DNA from: Frateuria soli
GTDB taxonomy: Bacteria > Pseudomonadota > Gammaproteobacteria > Xanthomonadales > Rhodanobacteraceae
Assembly: GCF_021117385.1 (NCBI RefSeq)
Contig: NZ_CP088252.1
Coordinates: forward strand, 1,054,001-1,118,000
Length of the DNA stretch: 64,000 bases
Reading direction: 5' to 3'
In this document: in pieces, positions 26,857-36,285 of the stretch
Layout of the letters: each line of letters begins with the position of its first letter
Position numbering within the stretch: position 1 is the first letter of the stretch
Position numbers and translations under genes: made by a program
The notes under the pieces: generated by a model
Told to the model about the DNA's origin: nothing
Database searches by the model: none
The model's input: only the letters and a program-made list of their open reading frames with translations

Positions 26857-27765
26857 CTAGTCCGTCACGTCCGGCTCGAAGAAGCTCCAACGGATGTCGG
26901 GAAATTGCGCCTTCATCGCCCGTTCGACGCTGTTGATCGCGTCGATCAGCGCGCGGTCGCCGGCGCAGGGCTCCATCTTTGCCTTGATCGACACCATCAC
27001 GTCCGGGCCCATCTGCAGGGTGATCAGGTTGAGCACCTTCGCCACTTCCGGGCGGTTCTGCAGGAATGCCATCAGCTCGGCACGCCGGCGCGGCTCCACG
27101 CCCTGGCCGATCAGCAGGGCCTTGACCTCGATCGCCAGCGCCACCGCCACCACCACCAGCAGCACGCCGATGGCGATGGTGCCAACGGCGTCGAACAGCA
27201 GGTTGCCGGTGAGCATGGTGGCGCCCACCGCCAGCGCGGCCAGGCACAGGCCGATCAGCGCTGCGAGGTCTTCGCCGAAGATCACCAGCAGCTCGCTGGA
27301 GCGGGTCTCGCGGAACCAGGTCCACAGGTTCTGCTCGCCGCGCGCCTTGTTGACCTCCTGCATGCAGCCGCGCATGGAAATGCCCTCGGCGACGATGCCG
27401 AACACCAGCACGCCCAGCGCCAGCCAAGGCCACTTCAGCGGCTCCGGATGGCTGAGCTTGTGCACGCCCTCGTAGACCGAGAACATGCCGCCGACGCTGA
27501 ACAGCAGGATCGCCACCTGGAACGACCAGAAGTACATCGCGCGGCCCCAGCCCAGCGGGTATTCGTCCGACGGCGGCTTCTTTGCCTGGCGCATGCCCAG
27601 CAGCAACAGGCCCTGGTTGCCGCAGTCGGCCAGCGAGTGCACCGCTTCGGCGAGCATGGCGCCCGAACCGGTCACGAAGGCGGCCACCAGCTTGGCGATG
27701 AAGATGGCGAAGTTGGCGCCGAGCGCGAGGAAGATCGCCTTGAGCGAATTGGCGTGACCGGACAT
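26857..27765 (-). CDS. Cation diffusion facilitator transporter (ZnT9-like subgroup)
   Basis: The 302-aa protein has six predicted membrane helices and a short cytoplasmic C-terminal domain. TM2 carries the metal site HSLAD. TM5 carries FGEDLAALIGL, where the second HxxxD of ZitB/YiiP is replaced by an acidic ED pair, as in the SLC30A9-like subgroup. Proton-coupled export of a divalent metal (Zn, Mn, Co or Fe) is likely but the ion cannot be assigned. A paralogue with the same replacement lies at 56.5-57.5 kb. Confidence 0.82.
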   Translation of the reverse strand: MSGHANSLKAIFLALGANFAIFIAKLVAAFVTGSGAMLAEAVHSLADCGNQGLLLLGMRQAKKPPSDEYPLGWGRAMYFWSFQVAILLFSVGGMFSVYEGVHKLSHPEPLKWPWLALGVLVFGIVAEGISMRGCMQEVNKARGEQNLWTWFRETRSSELLVIFGEDLAALIGLCLAALAVGATMLTGNLLFDAVGTIAIGVLLVVVAVALAIEVKALLIGQGVEPRRRAELMAFLQNRPEVAKVLNLITLQMGPDVMVSIKAKMEPCAGDRALIDAINSVERAMKAQFPDIRWSFFEPDVTD

Positions 27766-27840
27766 GAAACCGTTTCCGTGGCAGGTGAGCCGGCTAGTCT
27801 AGGGCAGCGCAAGAAATTGCGCGCCGGCAAACCGCTCTTG

Positions 27841-27914
27841 GCAGGAGCCCACTTGTGGGCGATGCTCTTGCGCCAGCGTCTTGGAAGGGCATCGCCCACA
27901 AGTGGGCTCCTACA
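27841..27914. repeat. REP-type palindromic repeat pair
   Basis: GGAGCCCACTTGTGGGCGATGC is mirrored by GCATCGCCCACAAGTGGGCTCC about 30 bases later, a near-perfect inverted pair. It lies between the CDF gene start and the slp stop. Confidence 0.75.
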
Positions 27915-27926
27915 AGGTCCCGCGCC

Positions 27927-28442
27927 TCAGCGGATGCCGACACCGACCCCGACGCCGAAATGCACGTTGTTCTTGCCCTTGTTCATCTCGTCGGCGGTCC
28001 ACACGTGCGACTGGTTCACCTGCACCAGCGGGAACACGTAGTCCGCCTGGCCGACCTTGCCGGCGCGACTGCCGTTGAGCTGGCCGTTGACCGTGATCAG
28101 GCCGCCGGGCGGGTAATCGAGCGATTCGACATAGCCGGGCATGACCGCGATGAAGCGGCCGTTGCCGCTGTCGTTGGCCTGTGGCCGCTGCGACTTGTCC
28201 AGCGGGTAGGCGAGGATCTCCACCTCGCTGTGATCGGCGAGGTTGGTCACCCCCACGATGCGGCCACCCCAGATCACCTGCTTGCTGGCGAACTGCTCGG
28301 GCGACTGTGCCACCTGGTACGGCGCGGCGGCTACCGCGCCGGGCGCGGGCTTGTAGATCGGCGCGGGGGCGCAGGCGGCCAGCATCAGCAGCGTGGCGGA
28401 CACGAGCGGGCGGAACATGATCGAAGCGAGGCGGATGCGCAT
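27927..28442 (-). CDS. slp: Slp-family outer-membrane lipoprotein
   Basis: The 171-aa product has a lipoprotein signal peptide with lipobox LAAC (lipidated Cys24) and the Slp-type body: VIWGGRIVGVTNLADHSEVEILAYPLD and YPPGGLITVNGQLNG. Slp proteins are starvation- or acid-inducible outer-membrane lipoproteins of uncertain mechanism. AGGAG lies about 6 bases before the ATG at 28442, which favours it over the internal ATG at 28418. The C-terminus is Gly/Val-rich (HFGVGVGVGIR). Confidence 0.82.
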   Translation of the reverse strand: MRIRLASIMFRPLVSATLLMLAACAPAPIYKPAPGAVAAAPYQVAQSPEQFASKQVIWGGRIVGVTNLADHSEVEILAYPLDKSQRPQANDSGNGRFIAVMPGYVESLDYPPGGLITVNGQLNGSRAGKVGQADYVFPLVQVNQSHVWTADEMNKGKNNVHFGVGVGVGIR

Positions 28443-28503
28443 GGCGGGCTCCTGACCTTGGCGAAGAGGGGCGGCGGGATGTAGGTCCCGGTCCGGAGCG
28501 AGC

Positions 28504-29421
28504 TTAGCGGCGGCCGCGTGAATGCGGTAGCGGCGACGGCGGCGCGGCACCTTCCTCCAGGAGCCAGTCCAGCCGCCATTCGGCCGGGCGCTCCTGCGCG
28601 AGCAGCCGGGACATCGCACGCAGCGGTTCGCGCAGGGTGTCGTCCAGCTTCCATGGCGCGTTGAGGATCACCATGCCCGAGCCGTTCAGCCGCAACGGCG
28701 AGTCGTCCGGATGGACCAGCAACTCCGCGCGCAGCACGCGGCGGGCGCCGCAATGGGCGAGCCAGCGCAGGAACGGCTGCACCTGGCTGCGCAGCTTGAT
28801 CGGATACCAGACGGCGTAGACCCCGGTGGGCCAGCGCAGCAGCGCGCCCTTGAGCGCCTGCTCGATCAGCCGGTACTCCGCCTCCTGCGCCTCGTACGGC
28901 GGGTCGATCAGCACCAGGCCGCGCTTTTCCTTCGGCGGCAGCAGCGCCTTCAGCGCCTCGTAGCCGTCGCGCTGGTGCACGTGCATGCGCCTGTCGTGAT
29001 GGAACAGCTCGCGCAGGCGTGCCGCTTCCTCCGGCTGCAGCTCGCACAGCTGGGCGCTGTCGCTCTCGCGCATGGCCATGGCCGCCTGCAGCGGCGAGCC
29101 GGGGTACAGCTTCAGGCCATGCTCGTTGCCCGGCATCGCCAGCAGGCTGTCCAGCCAGTGCCGCAGCAGCGGTGGCAGCGTGCCACCCGTGCTGGCGTGC
29201 GGACCGACGTCGGGGAACAGCAGCCGGCCCACGCCCTCGCGCCATTCGCCGGTCTTTTCCGCCTCCTTGCCTTCGAGCGCGTAGCAGCCGCTGCCGGCGT
29301 GCGTATCGATCACGGCGAACGGCGTGGGCTTGGCCTTGAGCGCGTCGATCAGCGCGGACAACACGACGTGCTTGAGGACGTCGGCGAAGTTGCCGGCGTG
29401 GTAGGCGTGGCGGTAATTCAT
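28504..29421 (-). CDS. rlmJ: 23S rRNA (adenine-2030-N6)-methyltransferase
   Basis: The 305-aa protein starts MNYRHAYHAGNFADVLKHVV, the diagnostic RlmJ N-terminus. It has the SAM-site region VIDTHAGSGCYAL and the N6-adenine methyltransferase motif DPPYE, followed by VYAVWYPIK. RlmJ methylates A2030 of 23S rRNA before ribosome assembly. A Pro/Arg tail (PPSPLPHSRGRR) extends slightly beyond the usual end. The ATG at 29421 is chosen by homology. Confidence 0.93.
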   Translation of the reverse strand: MNYRHAYHAGNFADVLKHVVLSALIDALKAKPTPFAVIDTHAGSGCYALEGKEAEKTGEWREGVGRLLFPDVGPHASTGGTLPPLLRHWLDSLLAMPGNEHGLKLYPGSPLQAAMAMRESDSAQLCELQPEEAARLRELFHHDRRMHVHQRDGYEALKALLPPKEKRGLVLIDPPYEAQEAEYRLIEQALKGALLRWPTGVYAVWYPIKLRSQVQPFLRWLAHCGARRVLRAELLVHPDDSPLRLNGSGMVILNAPWKLDDTLREPLRAMSRLLAQERPAEWRLDWLLEEGAAPPSPLPHSRGRR

Positions 29422-29456
29422 CGCGCCAGTATAGAGGCCGGTTCCCCTATCTTCCC

Positions 29457-29529
29457 TGTAGGAGCGCACCGAGTGCGCGACCGCGGACGCCACGGTGCAG
29501 TGCAGTCGCGCACGGGTGCACTCCTACGG
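29457..29529. repeat. REP-type palindromic repeat pair
   Basis: TGTAGGAGCGCACCGAGTGC at 29457 is mirrored by GTCGCGCACGGGTGCACTCC ending at about 29525. It lies between the rlmJ start and the end of the DMT transporter gene. Confidence 0.7.
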
Positions 29530-29537
29530 GACTACGT

Positions 29538-30464
29538 TCAGTCGGCGGTGTTGTGTGACTCGGTCACGCCCAGCAACTCCGGCTGCGCGGGCTCCTTGCG
29601 GCGACTCAGCCAGGGATGCACGAACACGGCGGCCAGGATCACCGCCACGCCCAGGTAGAACGGCCACGCCAGCTCGCGCTGTTCGCCCAGCAGCACGGCG
29701 GCCAGCACGATCGCGTAGACCGGCTCCAGGTTGGTCACCATCTGCGTGCCGAACGCGCTCAGGTGGCGCAGCGCCACCAGCGCGAGCGCAAACGGCAACA
29801 ACGTGCAGCCGAACGCGAGCAGCACGAGCAGGATCGCGTCATGCAGGCCGGGCAGCACGAAGGCGCTGCCGGCATGCGGCAGCAGCGGCGCCAGCAGGCC
29901 GAGGAACAGCGTGCCGGTGCCCAGTTCCAGGCAGGTCACCGTGAGCGGGTCGCCATGTTCGACCAGCCGCTTGTTGCACGCGCTGAACAGCGCCACCAGC
30001 AGCGCCGAGGCGGTGCCGACGACAAGCCCCAGCCGCATCGCGACAGGCACGCCACCGACCACCATCGCCACCCCCGGCACCACCGCCACGCCGAGCAGCA
30101 GCTCGCGCGGGTCGAAGCGCCGGCGCGCGATCCAGGGTTCGACGAAGGCCAGGAACACCGGCCCCAGCGCGATGCAGGTGGCGCCCACCGAGGCGTTGGA
30201 GAGCTTGATCGCCGCGTAGAAGGTCAGCCAGTGCAGCGACACCAGTACTCCGATCCCGGCATAGGCCCAGCGCAGCCGCGCCGGCATCGCCTTGAGTCCG
30301 CGCCACACGCGCGGCGTCATCATCAGCGCCACCGTCACCAGCAGCATGCGCCACCACACCAGTGCCGAGGCCGGCAACGTGATCAGCTTGCCCAGGATCG
30401 CGGTGAAGCCCCACAGCACCACGCAGAAGTGGATCTGCAGGCGGGCCTTGGCAGTGGCTTGCAT
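29538..30464 (-). CDS. DMT-superfamily (EamA) transporter
   Basis: The 308-aa membrane protein has ten predicted helices in two EamA halves. Signature stretches are VVLWGFTAILGKLI (half 1) and the second-half motif ALRHLSAFGTQMVTNLEPVYAIVLAAVLLGE. Such proteins are inner-membrane exporters of amino acids or other metabolites; no substrate can be read from the sequence. The ATG at 30464 gives the normal short cytoplasmic N-terminus. In-frame ATGs at 30494 and 30536 are less likely. Confidence 0.78.
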   Translation of the reverse strand: MQATAKARLQIHFCVVLWGFTAILGKLITLPASALVWWRMLLVTVALMMTPRVWRGLKAMPARLRWAYAGIGVLVSLHWLTFYAAIKLSNASVGATCIALGPVFLAFVEPWIARRRFDPRELLLGVAVVPGVAMVVGGVPVAMRLGLVVGTASALLVALFSACNKRLVEHGDPLTVTCLELGTGTLFLGLLAPLLPHAGSAFVLPGLHDAILLVLLAFGCTLLPFALALVALRHLSAFGTQMVTNLEPVYAIVLAAVLLGEQRELAWPFYLGVAVILAAVFVHPWLSRRKEPAQPELLGVTESHNTAD

Positions 30465-30854
30465 GGGGAGTTCGCGCGTGGGGGAGGGGCGCATTGTAGG
30501 TGGATGGGGGGCGCGGGGAATATCCGGGTGGTTCACGGCGTTGATGCGGCTTCCGCGGAGGAACCCTTCGACGTCGCTTCGCGGGGTGAACGGCTCCTTC
30601 CTGTACCGGTCGTGCCGGGAGCGGGCGCGCGGCCCCCAGGTGGCGCTCGCACAGGAGCGCTTCGACCTCGTTTCGCTACGTCAGGTGCGGATGGCTCCTT
30701 TCCGTACCGTTCGCGCCGGGCGTAGGCGCGCAGCGCCGAAGTCGAAGCGCCACTCTCAAACGACCCGACCGAATCTCTCCCCGATCGAGCAAGCCGACAG
30801 GCGGGTGAGGTTGGGCGGAGCGGGGTGCATGCGGCCTAGGGGCCCCTGTCCGGA
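30465..30854. other. 390-base gap with two imperfect direct repeats, no gene
   Basis: Two related copies of about 70 bases start at 30566 and 30660. They share CTTCGAC-TCG-TTCG, GGCTCCTT-CCGTACCG-TCG-GCCGGG and GGCGCGC blocks. GAAGTCGAAGCGCC near 30740 is an inverted echo of their start. Nothing coding is credible. It separates the divergently read DMT promoter side from the end of the cyclophilin gene. Confidence 0.5.
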
Positions 30855-31769
30855 TTACTTCGCCTGGCGCGACGGGATACCGATGCTGCACAAATCGATC
30901 TTCCCGGCCGGCACGGTATAGAACGCATCGCGCCGGTTCCGCTTCGCTTCGACCAGTTTCGCGAACGTGGGGCTGTCCGTGCGCAGCACCTCGATCCTCG
31001 GCCGCTCCGCCTTGGGCATGTCGGCCGCCAGCCGCACCGACTCGATCGGCACCCGCATCGACTTGTCCGTGTAGAACCCCATCGGCGCCGGACCGCGGGG
31101 GAGTGCCGAGAGCAGTTCCATGCCATCAATCACGCGCCCTGCGACCGCAAGGTTGCGGTCCAGTCCGCGCGGGGCCTGGCCGATGATGGCGTAGAGCGCG
31201 CTGCCGTTGCCGGTCTCGGGACCCACGTCGCGCGCGACACCGACCGTGCCGTAGCAATGGGCGATCCACTCGCGGCCGGACGCCGGATCGCGCGCCACGG
31301 GAAAGCCTTCCGAGAACCCCACCTGGGGGGCATAGACGTCACCGTCGGGCAGCGGCGTCCACTCGAGCTTGGCATCGGTCGCGCGGGTGAATTCCGGCGG
31401 CAGGGTCTTCCTGGCGGTGCCCAGCGGCTTGATGTGTGCCTTGTCCTCGTCGTCCGCAGCCGGATCGTCCCATTGCGTGACGAAGTTGTCCTGCACGCGC
31501 ACGATCGCCAGGCCGTCGAAATAGTGCTCTTGCACCAGCGTGCGGATGTTGGCCGCGTGCAGCGGGGTGAAGTCCGGCGCCAGCTCGATCAACACGTGGC
31601 CGGCGGGCAGCTTCATGTCGAGCAGGTTGGACGGGTCGGGTGTGCGCCATTCCTGCGGCTGCGATCGGGCCAGCAGTTCCTTCGCGGTCGGCGTGGGCCT
31701 GGCTTCGTCGGCCAGCGTGGGCAGGGCGAGGAGGCTGGCGAGCGTGAAGGCGATAAGCGTATGGCGCAT
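30855..31769 (-). CDS. Exported cyclophilin-type peptidyl-prolyl isomerase (divergent)
   Basis: The 304-aa protein has a signal peptide ending in ALPTLA. The cyclophilin fold is recognisable from [29 protein letters not shown] and the [33 protein letters not shown] stretch. The usual FHR is replaced by IVRVQ and the domain carries a long insert (about residues 105-165). A C-terminal extension of about 50 residues with one Cys follows. Catalytic residues differ from PpiA, so activity is uncertain. AGGGGA lies about 7 bases before the ATG. Confidence 0.8.
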   Translation of the reverse strand: MRHTLIAFTLASLLALPTLADEARPTPTAKELLARSQPQEWRTPDPSNLLDMKLPAGHVLIELAPDFTPLHAANIRTLVQEHYFDGLAIVRVQDNFVTQWDDPAADDEDKAHIKPLGTARKTLPPEFTRATDAKLEWTPLPDGDVYAPQVGFSEGFPVARDPASGREWIAHCYGTVGVARDVGPETGNGSALYAIIGQAPRGLDRNLAVAGRVIDGMELLSALPRGPAPMGFYTDKSMRVPIESVRLAADMPKAERPRIEVLRTDSPTFAKLVEAKRNRRDAFYTVPAGKIDLCSIGIPSRQAK

Positions 31770-32011
31770 GCTTGGGTTCCCCTGCAGGCGTGGGTGAGAT
31801 CCGGAAGCTTATAGCGTTCCGGCCACGCATGCGGGTGCCGACTCTGAAGCGATCGGCCGGATCCAGCGGACAATGCACGCTTTGCCGCAGCGCGTTTTCG
31901 CTTTCTCGATCGCACGCATCACCGCGGGCGAACGCCGGGTGGATCGCGCGCTAACCCCCGACCTGTTATGCCTGCCTCCGGGGCAGGGCTTCTCCATCGA
32001 TGGGAGCGATC

Positions 32012-33154
32012 ATGCATCTACGTATCCTGGCCGCCGCCGTTCTGGCCTGCGGGCTGGTCCAACCGGCGCTCGCGGGCGATCCGGAGCCATGGCCCACCAG
32101 CGTGGAACTGGGCAACGGCGTCAATGCGGGCCTCAAGGGCCTGCTGCAATACGACCTCAACCGGTTCACTGGCGACCGCATGCCCGACGGCAGCGACCGG
32201 TTCGACGACGCGCATACCTGGCGACGGCAGGAGTTCAATCTCTACGTCGAGAAAAAGGGCGTCTTCACGATCAACGCCGGCTACGACTTCCAGGCCAACA
32301 GCTGGGTCGACAACTACATCGGCCTGGAAACCAGGGCGGGACGCTTCCGCCTTGGCCAGTTCAAGACGCCGGTCGGCTGGGAGGACGGCAACACCTCCAC
32401 CAGCAGCGTGACCTTCATGGAGCGCAGCCTGCCCGAGCAGGCGGTACACGAAGGGCGTCGCGTCGGTATCGACTGGTTCTACCAGGGCATCCCGCGCTGG
32501 CTGCTGCAAGTGGGTTTCTTCACGCGCCACGACCTCAACGACGATGCGGCGGGCGAGACATTCGCCGGACGGGTGGTCTACAACCCGGTGCAGCAGCAGG
32601 GCGAGGTGGTGCATCTGGGCCTGACGGCCTCGCGCGAACTGCGCGACGACCGCACCGGCCGCATCCGCGCGCGCCCGGAGGTGAACCTGACGCCGGTACG
32701 CCTGGTCGACACCGGTACGCTCGGGGGCGTCGACCGGCTCGACCGCCAGGGCCTGGAAGCGGCCTGGATCCATGGCCCGATGCTGCTGCAGGGCGAGTAC
32801 CTGGCGATGCAGGCGGTACGCCCCGGCCTGCGCGACTTCCACGCCCGCGGCTACTACGTGTTCGGCACCTGGGCGCTGACCGGCGAATCGCGCGGCTACA
32901 AGACCGGTTCGGTCGCCGGCCTCACCCCCCAACATCCCTGGGGCGCGCTGGAACTGGCGCTGCGCTACGCCACGCTCGACCTGGACGACGGCGCGGTGAT
33001 GGGCGGACGCGAGCACGACTGGACGCTGGGCCTGAACTGGTACGTCAACGACCACTTCAAGCTGCAGGCCAACGTCATCCGCGCCTTCAGCGACCGCGGC
33101 AACCTACCGCTGGACCCCACCATCTACGCGATGCGTGCCCAGTTGAGTTTCTGA
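32012..33154 (+). CDS. OprO/OprP-family outer-membrane porin
   Basis: The 380-aa product starts at the ATG at 32012 (GGGAGC 5 bases upstream) with a signal peptide ending in PALA. The mature protein is beta-rich with alternating aromatic residues and ends in Phe (MRAQLSF), the outer-membrane assembly signal. [36 protein letters not shown] and the late [23 protein letters not shown] match phosphate-selective porins. It may pass phosphate or polyphosphate, but no Pho box is evident upstream. Its 3' end overlaps the convergent cysA gene by 51 bases. Confidence 0.85.
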   Translation: MHLRILAAAVLACGLVQPALAGDPEPWPTSVELGNGVNAGLKGLLQYDLNRFTGDRMPDGSDRFDDAHTWRRQEFNLYVEKKGVFTINAGYDFQANSWVDNYIGLETRAGRFRLGQFKTPVGWEDGNTSTSSVTFMERSLPEQAVHEGRRVGIDWFYQGIPRWLLQVGFFTRHDLNDDAAGETFAGRVVYNPVQQQGEVVHLGLTASRELRDDRTGRIRARPEVNLTPVRLVDTGTLGGVDRLDRQGLEAAWIHGPMLLQGEYLAMQAVRPGLRDFHARGYYVFGTWALTGESRGYKTGSVAGLTPQHPWGALELALRYATLDLDDGAVMGGREHDWTLGLNWYVNDHFKLQANVIRAFSDRGNLPLDPTIYAMRAQLSF

Positions 33155-34291
33155 GCGCTTGAGCGGCACGCGGACCGGCGGACTCGCGACGCCGGTCCGC
33201 CACAGCCAGCGGTCTTCGGCGACCGGTTTGCCATCGCGGTCCAGCGGGAAGATCACCGCGCGGCTCGGCGAGACGTACAGCTCCATGCCGGCATGCAACC
33301 CCATCCTGGCCAGGTCTTCGCTGGCGATGTCGGCTTCCAGCGGAGGGTCCAGCGCCCCGACCTCCAGGTCCAGGTGTGCCACGCTGCCGGCGAGGTAGAC
33401 GTGGCGCAGGTGCGCGCGCCAGGCGCCGGGCACCGGATTGGCCGAGAGGGTCAGGTGTTCCGGTCGCACGTAGGCGAGCGCCTGGGCGTGCTCGCCGGCC
33501 CACGGCTCGTCGGCGAAGATGCAGCCCCCGGCGAGGAAGTGCGCGCCCTGGCGGCGCAGGGTCAAGCGGTTCGCCTTGCCGATGAACTCGCACACGAACG
33601 GCGTGGCTGGTTGCTGGTAGATCTCCCGCGGCGTGCCCACCTGCTCGATGCGCCCGCGGTTCATCACCGCGATGCGGTCAGCCAGTTCCAGCGCCTCTTC
33701 CTGGTCGTGGGTGACGAACACGGTGGTGAGCCCCAGTTCCTCGTGCAGCCGGCGCAACCAGCGGCGCAGGGTCACCCGCACCAGGGCGTCGAGTGCGCCG
33801 AAGGGTTCGTCCAGCAGCAGCAGGTCCGGCTCGACGGCGAGCGCGCGGGCCAGCGCCACGCGCTGGCGCTGGCCGCCGGACAGTTGCGAGGGGAAGCGCT
33901 TGCCGAAGCCGTCCAGTTGCACGCGCTTGAGCAACTGCTCGACGCGCGCATCGATCTCGTGGCTTTTCGGGCGCGTGCGCCGCGGCCGCACGCGCAGGCC
34001 GAAGGCCACGTTCTCGGCCACGGTGAGGTGACGGAACAACGCGTAGTGCTGGAACACCAGCCCGACGTTGCGCTCGCGCGGCGCGGCGGCCAGGTAGTCC
34101 TTGCCGTTGAACATGACCTGGCCGCTTTCCGGGTAATCCAGCCCGGCGAGGATGCGCAGCAGGGTGGTCTTGCCCGAGCCGGAAGGCCCGAGCAGCGCCA
34201 GGAACTCGCCCGGGGCAATCGACAGGCTGACGTCGTTGAGCGCCGGGTAGTCGGAGAAGCGGCGGTTGAGGCCGATCAGTTCGAGGGTCAT
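33104..34291 (-). CDS. cysA: Sulfate/thiosulfate ABC transporter ATP-binding protein CysA
   Basis: The 395-aa ABC ATPase has Walker [10 protein letters not shown] at 35-43, the signature LSGGQRQR, Walker B LLLLDEP and the switch His in [17 protein letters not shown]-terminal TOBE-like regulatory domain with YVRPEHLTL follows. Motifs such as [21 protein letters not shown] are typical of CysA. It energises sulfate uptake by CysTW. The C-terminus is about 30-40 residues longer than many CysA proteins and overlaps the convergent porin gene. ACGGAGAC lies before the ATG. The gap to cysW contains a REP pair. Confidence 0.9.
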   Translation of the reverse strand: MTLELIGLNRRFSDYPALNDVSLSIAPGEFLALLGPSGSGKTTLLRILAGLDYPESGQVMFNGKDYLAAAPRERNVGLVFQHYALFRHLTVAENVAFGLRVRPRRTRPKSHEIDARVEQLLKRVQLDGFGKRFPSQLSGGQRQRVALARALAVEPDLLLLDEPFGALDALVRVTLRRWLRRLHEELGLTTVFVTHDQEEALELADRIAVMNRGRIEQVGTPREIYQQPATPFVCEFIGKANRLTLRRQGAHFLAGGCIFADEPWAGEHAQALAYVRPEHLTLSANPVPGAWRAHLRHVYLAGSVAHLDLEVGALDPPLEADIASEDLARMGLHAGMELYVSPSRAVIFPLDRDGKPVAEDRWLWRTGVASPPVRVPLKRSETQLGTHRVDGGVQR

Positions 34292-34380
34292 GCGTCGTCT
34301 CCGTGTTGCGGGCAGTCCATCCGGGAGAGTTGGGGTGTACAACGCGCGTCGCGACGCCGATGGCGAGCGTGCGGGCCGGG

Positions 34381-34453
34381 GTTGCGCACAGGTGCGCTCC
34401 TGCAGAGGTTGACGCCCGCGCATGCCCCTGTAGGAGCGCACCTGTGCGCGACC
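34381..34453. repeat. REP-type palindromic repeat pair inside the cys operon
   Basis: GTTGCGCACAGGTGCGCTCC is mirrored by GTAGGAGCGCACCTGTGCGC about 25 bases on, nearly perfect. It sits in the 193-base gap between cysW and cysA on the cys transcript. Confidence 0.75.
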
Positions 34454-34484
34454 GCCATCTGCATTCTTGCGGAGGGTTTCGACA

Positions 34485-35345
34485 TCACCGGCCACCCGGC
34501 GCGTGCGAGGCGATCTCGTCGCCATAGCGCCATTCGAGGACGGTCTTGACCGCCAGCGTCAGCAAGGCCAGCAGCGCCAGCAGCGAGGCCACGGCGAAGG
34601 CGCCGACGTAGTCGTACTCGTTGTAGCGCATCTCCACTTCGAGCGGGATCGTGGTGGTCAACCCGCGGATATGCCCGGACACTACCGACACCGCGCCGAA
34701 CTCGCCCATCGCGCGCGCATTGCACAGCAGTACGCCATAGAGCAGCGCCCAGCGGATGTTCGGCAGCGTCACGCGGAAGAACATCTGCCAGCCGTTGGCG
34801 CCCAGTACGCGGGCCGCTTCCTCTTCCTCGTTGCCCTGCGCCTGCATCAGCGGGATCAGTTCGCGCGCCACGAAGGGCAGGGTGATGAACATCGTCGCCA
34901 GCACCAGGCCGGGCACCGCGAAGATGATGCTCACGCCATGCTCCTCCAGCCATGGGCCGAACCAGCCCTGCGCGCCGAACAGCAGCACGTAGACCAGGCC
35001 CGAGATCACCGGCGAGACCGAGAAAGGCAGGTCGATCAAGGCGCCGAGCAGCGCCTTGCCACGGAACTCGAAGCGCGCCATCACCCAGGCCGCGGCGATG
35101 CCGAACACCAGGTTCAGCGGTACCGCGATGGCGGCCACCAGCACGGTCAGCCGGATCGCCGCACGCGCCTCCTCCTGGCCGATCGCGTCGAGGAACGCGC
35201 CGGCGCCCTGGCGGAAGGCCTCGACGAACACCGCCGTCAACGGCAGCAGCAGGAACACGATCAGGAACGCCACTGCGGCGAGCGTGAGCAGGGTCCGCCC
35301 GAGCAGGCGCGGCCAGCCGGACGAACGCGAAGGCCGCCGGCTCAT
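34485..35345 (-). CDS. cysW: Sulfate ABC transporter permease CysW
   Basis: The 286-aa permease has six or so membrane helices and the EAA loop ([29 protein letters not shown]) that contacts Cys[18 protein letters not shown] and [30 protein letters not shown] are CysW signatures. Its ATG overlaps the cysT stop by 4 bases (ATGA). Confidence 0.93.
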   Translation of the reverse strand: MSRRPSRSSGWPRLLGRTLLTLAAVAFLIVFLLLPLTAVFVEAFRQGAGAFLDAIGQEEARAAIRLTVLVAAIAVPLNLVFGIAAAWVMARFEFRGKALLGALIDLPFSVSPVISGLVYVLLFGAQGWFGPWLEEHGVSIIFAVPGLVLATMFITLPFVARELIPLMQAQGNEEEEAARVLGANGWQMFFRVTLPNIRWALLYGVLLCNARAMGEFGAVSVVSGHIRGLTTTIPLEVEMRYNEYDYVGAFAVASLLALLALLTLAVKTVLEWRYGDEIASHAPGGR

Positions 35346-36166
35346 GGCGCAACGTCCGCCCAGCGATGGCTCCAGCGCTGCAGCAGCGTGATCGCCAGCA
35401 ACAGCACGAAGGAGAACGCCAGCATGGCCACGCCGAGTGCCGCCGCGCCGGCGTAGTCGAACTGTTCGAGGCTCTGCACGATCAGCAGTGGCGCGATTTC
35501 CGACTTCATCGGGATGTTGCCGGCGATGAAGATCACCGAGCCGTACTCGCCCACCGCGCGCGCCAGCGCCAGCGCGAAGCCGGTCAGCAGCGTCGGCACC
35601 AGCATCGGCAGGATCACCTTGAGGAAGATCTGCCAGCGCCGCGCGCCCAGTGTCTCGGCCGCTTCCTCCACGTCGTGCTCGAGCGTCTCCAGCACCGGCT
35701 GCAGGGTGCGCACCACGAACGGGAAACCGACGAACACCATCGCCACCAGCACGCCCCATGGCGTATAGGCCACCTTGATGCCCAGCGCGGCCAGCCACTG
35801 GCCGATCCAGCCGTTGGGCGCGTACAGCGCGGTCAACGCGATGCCCGCCATCGCCGTGGGCAGGGCGAAGGGCAGGTCGACCACGGCGTCGAACAGGCGC
35901 CGCCCGGGAAAGCGGTAGCGCACCAGCACCCACGCCACCAGCAGCCCCACCACCACGTTGATCGCCGCCGCCAGCGTGGCGCCGCCGAAGCTGAGCTTGA
36001 GCGCCGCCAGCGTGCGCGGCACCCGCAGCAGCTCGATCAGGCCGCCGATGCCGAGTCCCGAGGCCTTCCAGGCCAGCGCCGCCAGCGGCAGCATCACGAT
36101 CAGGCCGAGGTAGGTGAGCGAGTAGCCCAGGCTCAGGTTGAAGCCGGGAAGGATGCGCCGTCGCAT
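35342..36166 (-). CDS. cysT: Sulfate ABC transporter permease CysT
   Basis: The 274-aa inner-membrane permease has the EAA loop [25 protein letters not shown] and the CysT-typical [19 protein letters not shown] and [30 protein letters not shown]. It pairs with CysW to form the sulfate channel. It is the second gene of the cysP-T-W-A operon and is coupled to cysW by a 4-base overlap. Confidence 0.94.
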   Translation of the reverse strand: MRRRILPGFNLSLGYSLTYLGLIVMLPLAALAWKASGLGIGGLIELLRVPRTLAALKLSFGGATLAAAINVVVGLLVAWVLVRYRFPGRRLFDAVVDLPFALPTAMAGIALTALYAPNGWIGQWLAALGIKVAYTPWGVLVAMVFVGFPFVVRTLQPVLETLEHDVEEAAETLGARRWQIFLKVILPMLVPTLLTGFALALARAVGEYGSVIFIAGNIPMKSEIAPLLIVQSLEQFDYAGAAALGVAMLAFSFVLLLAITLLQRWSHRWADVAP

Positions 36167-36200
36167 GCTGGAGCCTCTTCGTGGTGTCCCCGCGCCGGAT

Positions 36201-36261
36201 CTGTCTGCGGCCAGGCCAGGGAGGAGGGGAAGGAGTGGTTCGCGGGCCTGCACGCAGACAG
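36201..36261. other. 9-bp inverted repeat in the cysP-cysT gap
   Basis: CTGTCTGCG (36201-36209) and CGCAGACAG (36253-36261) are perfect inverses around a 43-base GC-rich loop. They lie in the 119-base space between cysP and cysT. The structure could stabilise or attenuate the cys mRNA, uncoupling the binding-protein level from the permeases. Confidence 0.4.
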
Positions 36262-36285
36262 CTTCGGCCCGGATGGGCGTCGTTC

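Noticed and set aside
31870-32011. Pho box upstream of the OprP-like porin
   Set aside because: No CTGTCAT-type direct repeat was found despite the porin's phosphate-type similarity.
34292-34484. Small gene between cysW and cysA
   Set aside because: The only frames there run through the REP palindromes and lack ribosome sites.
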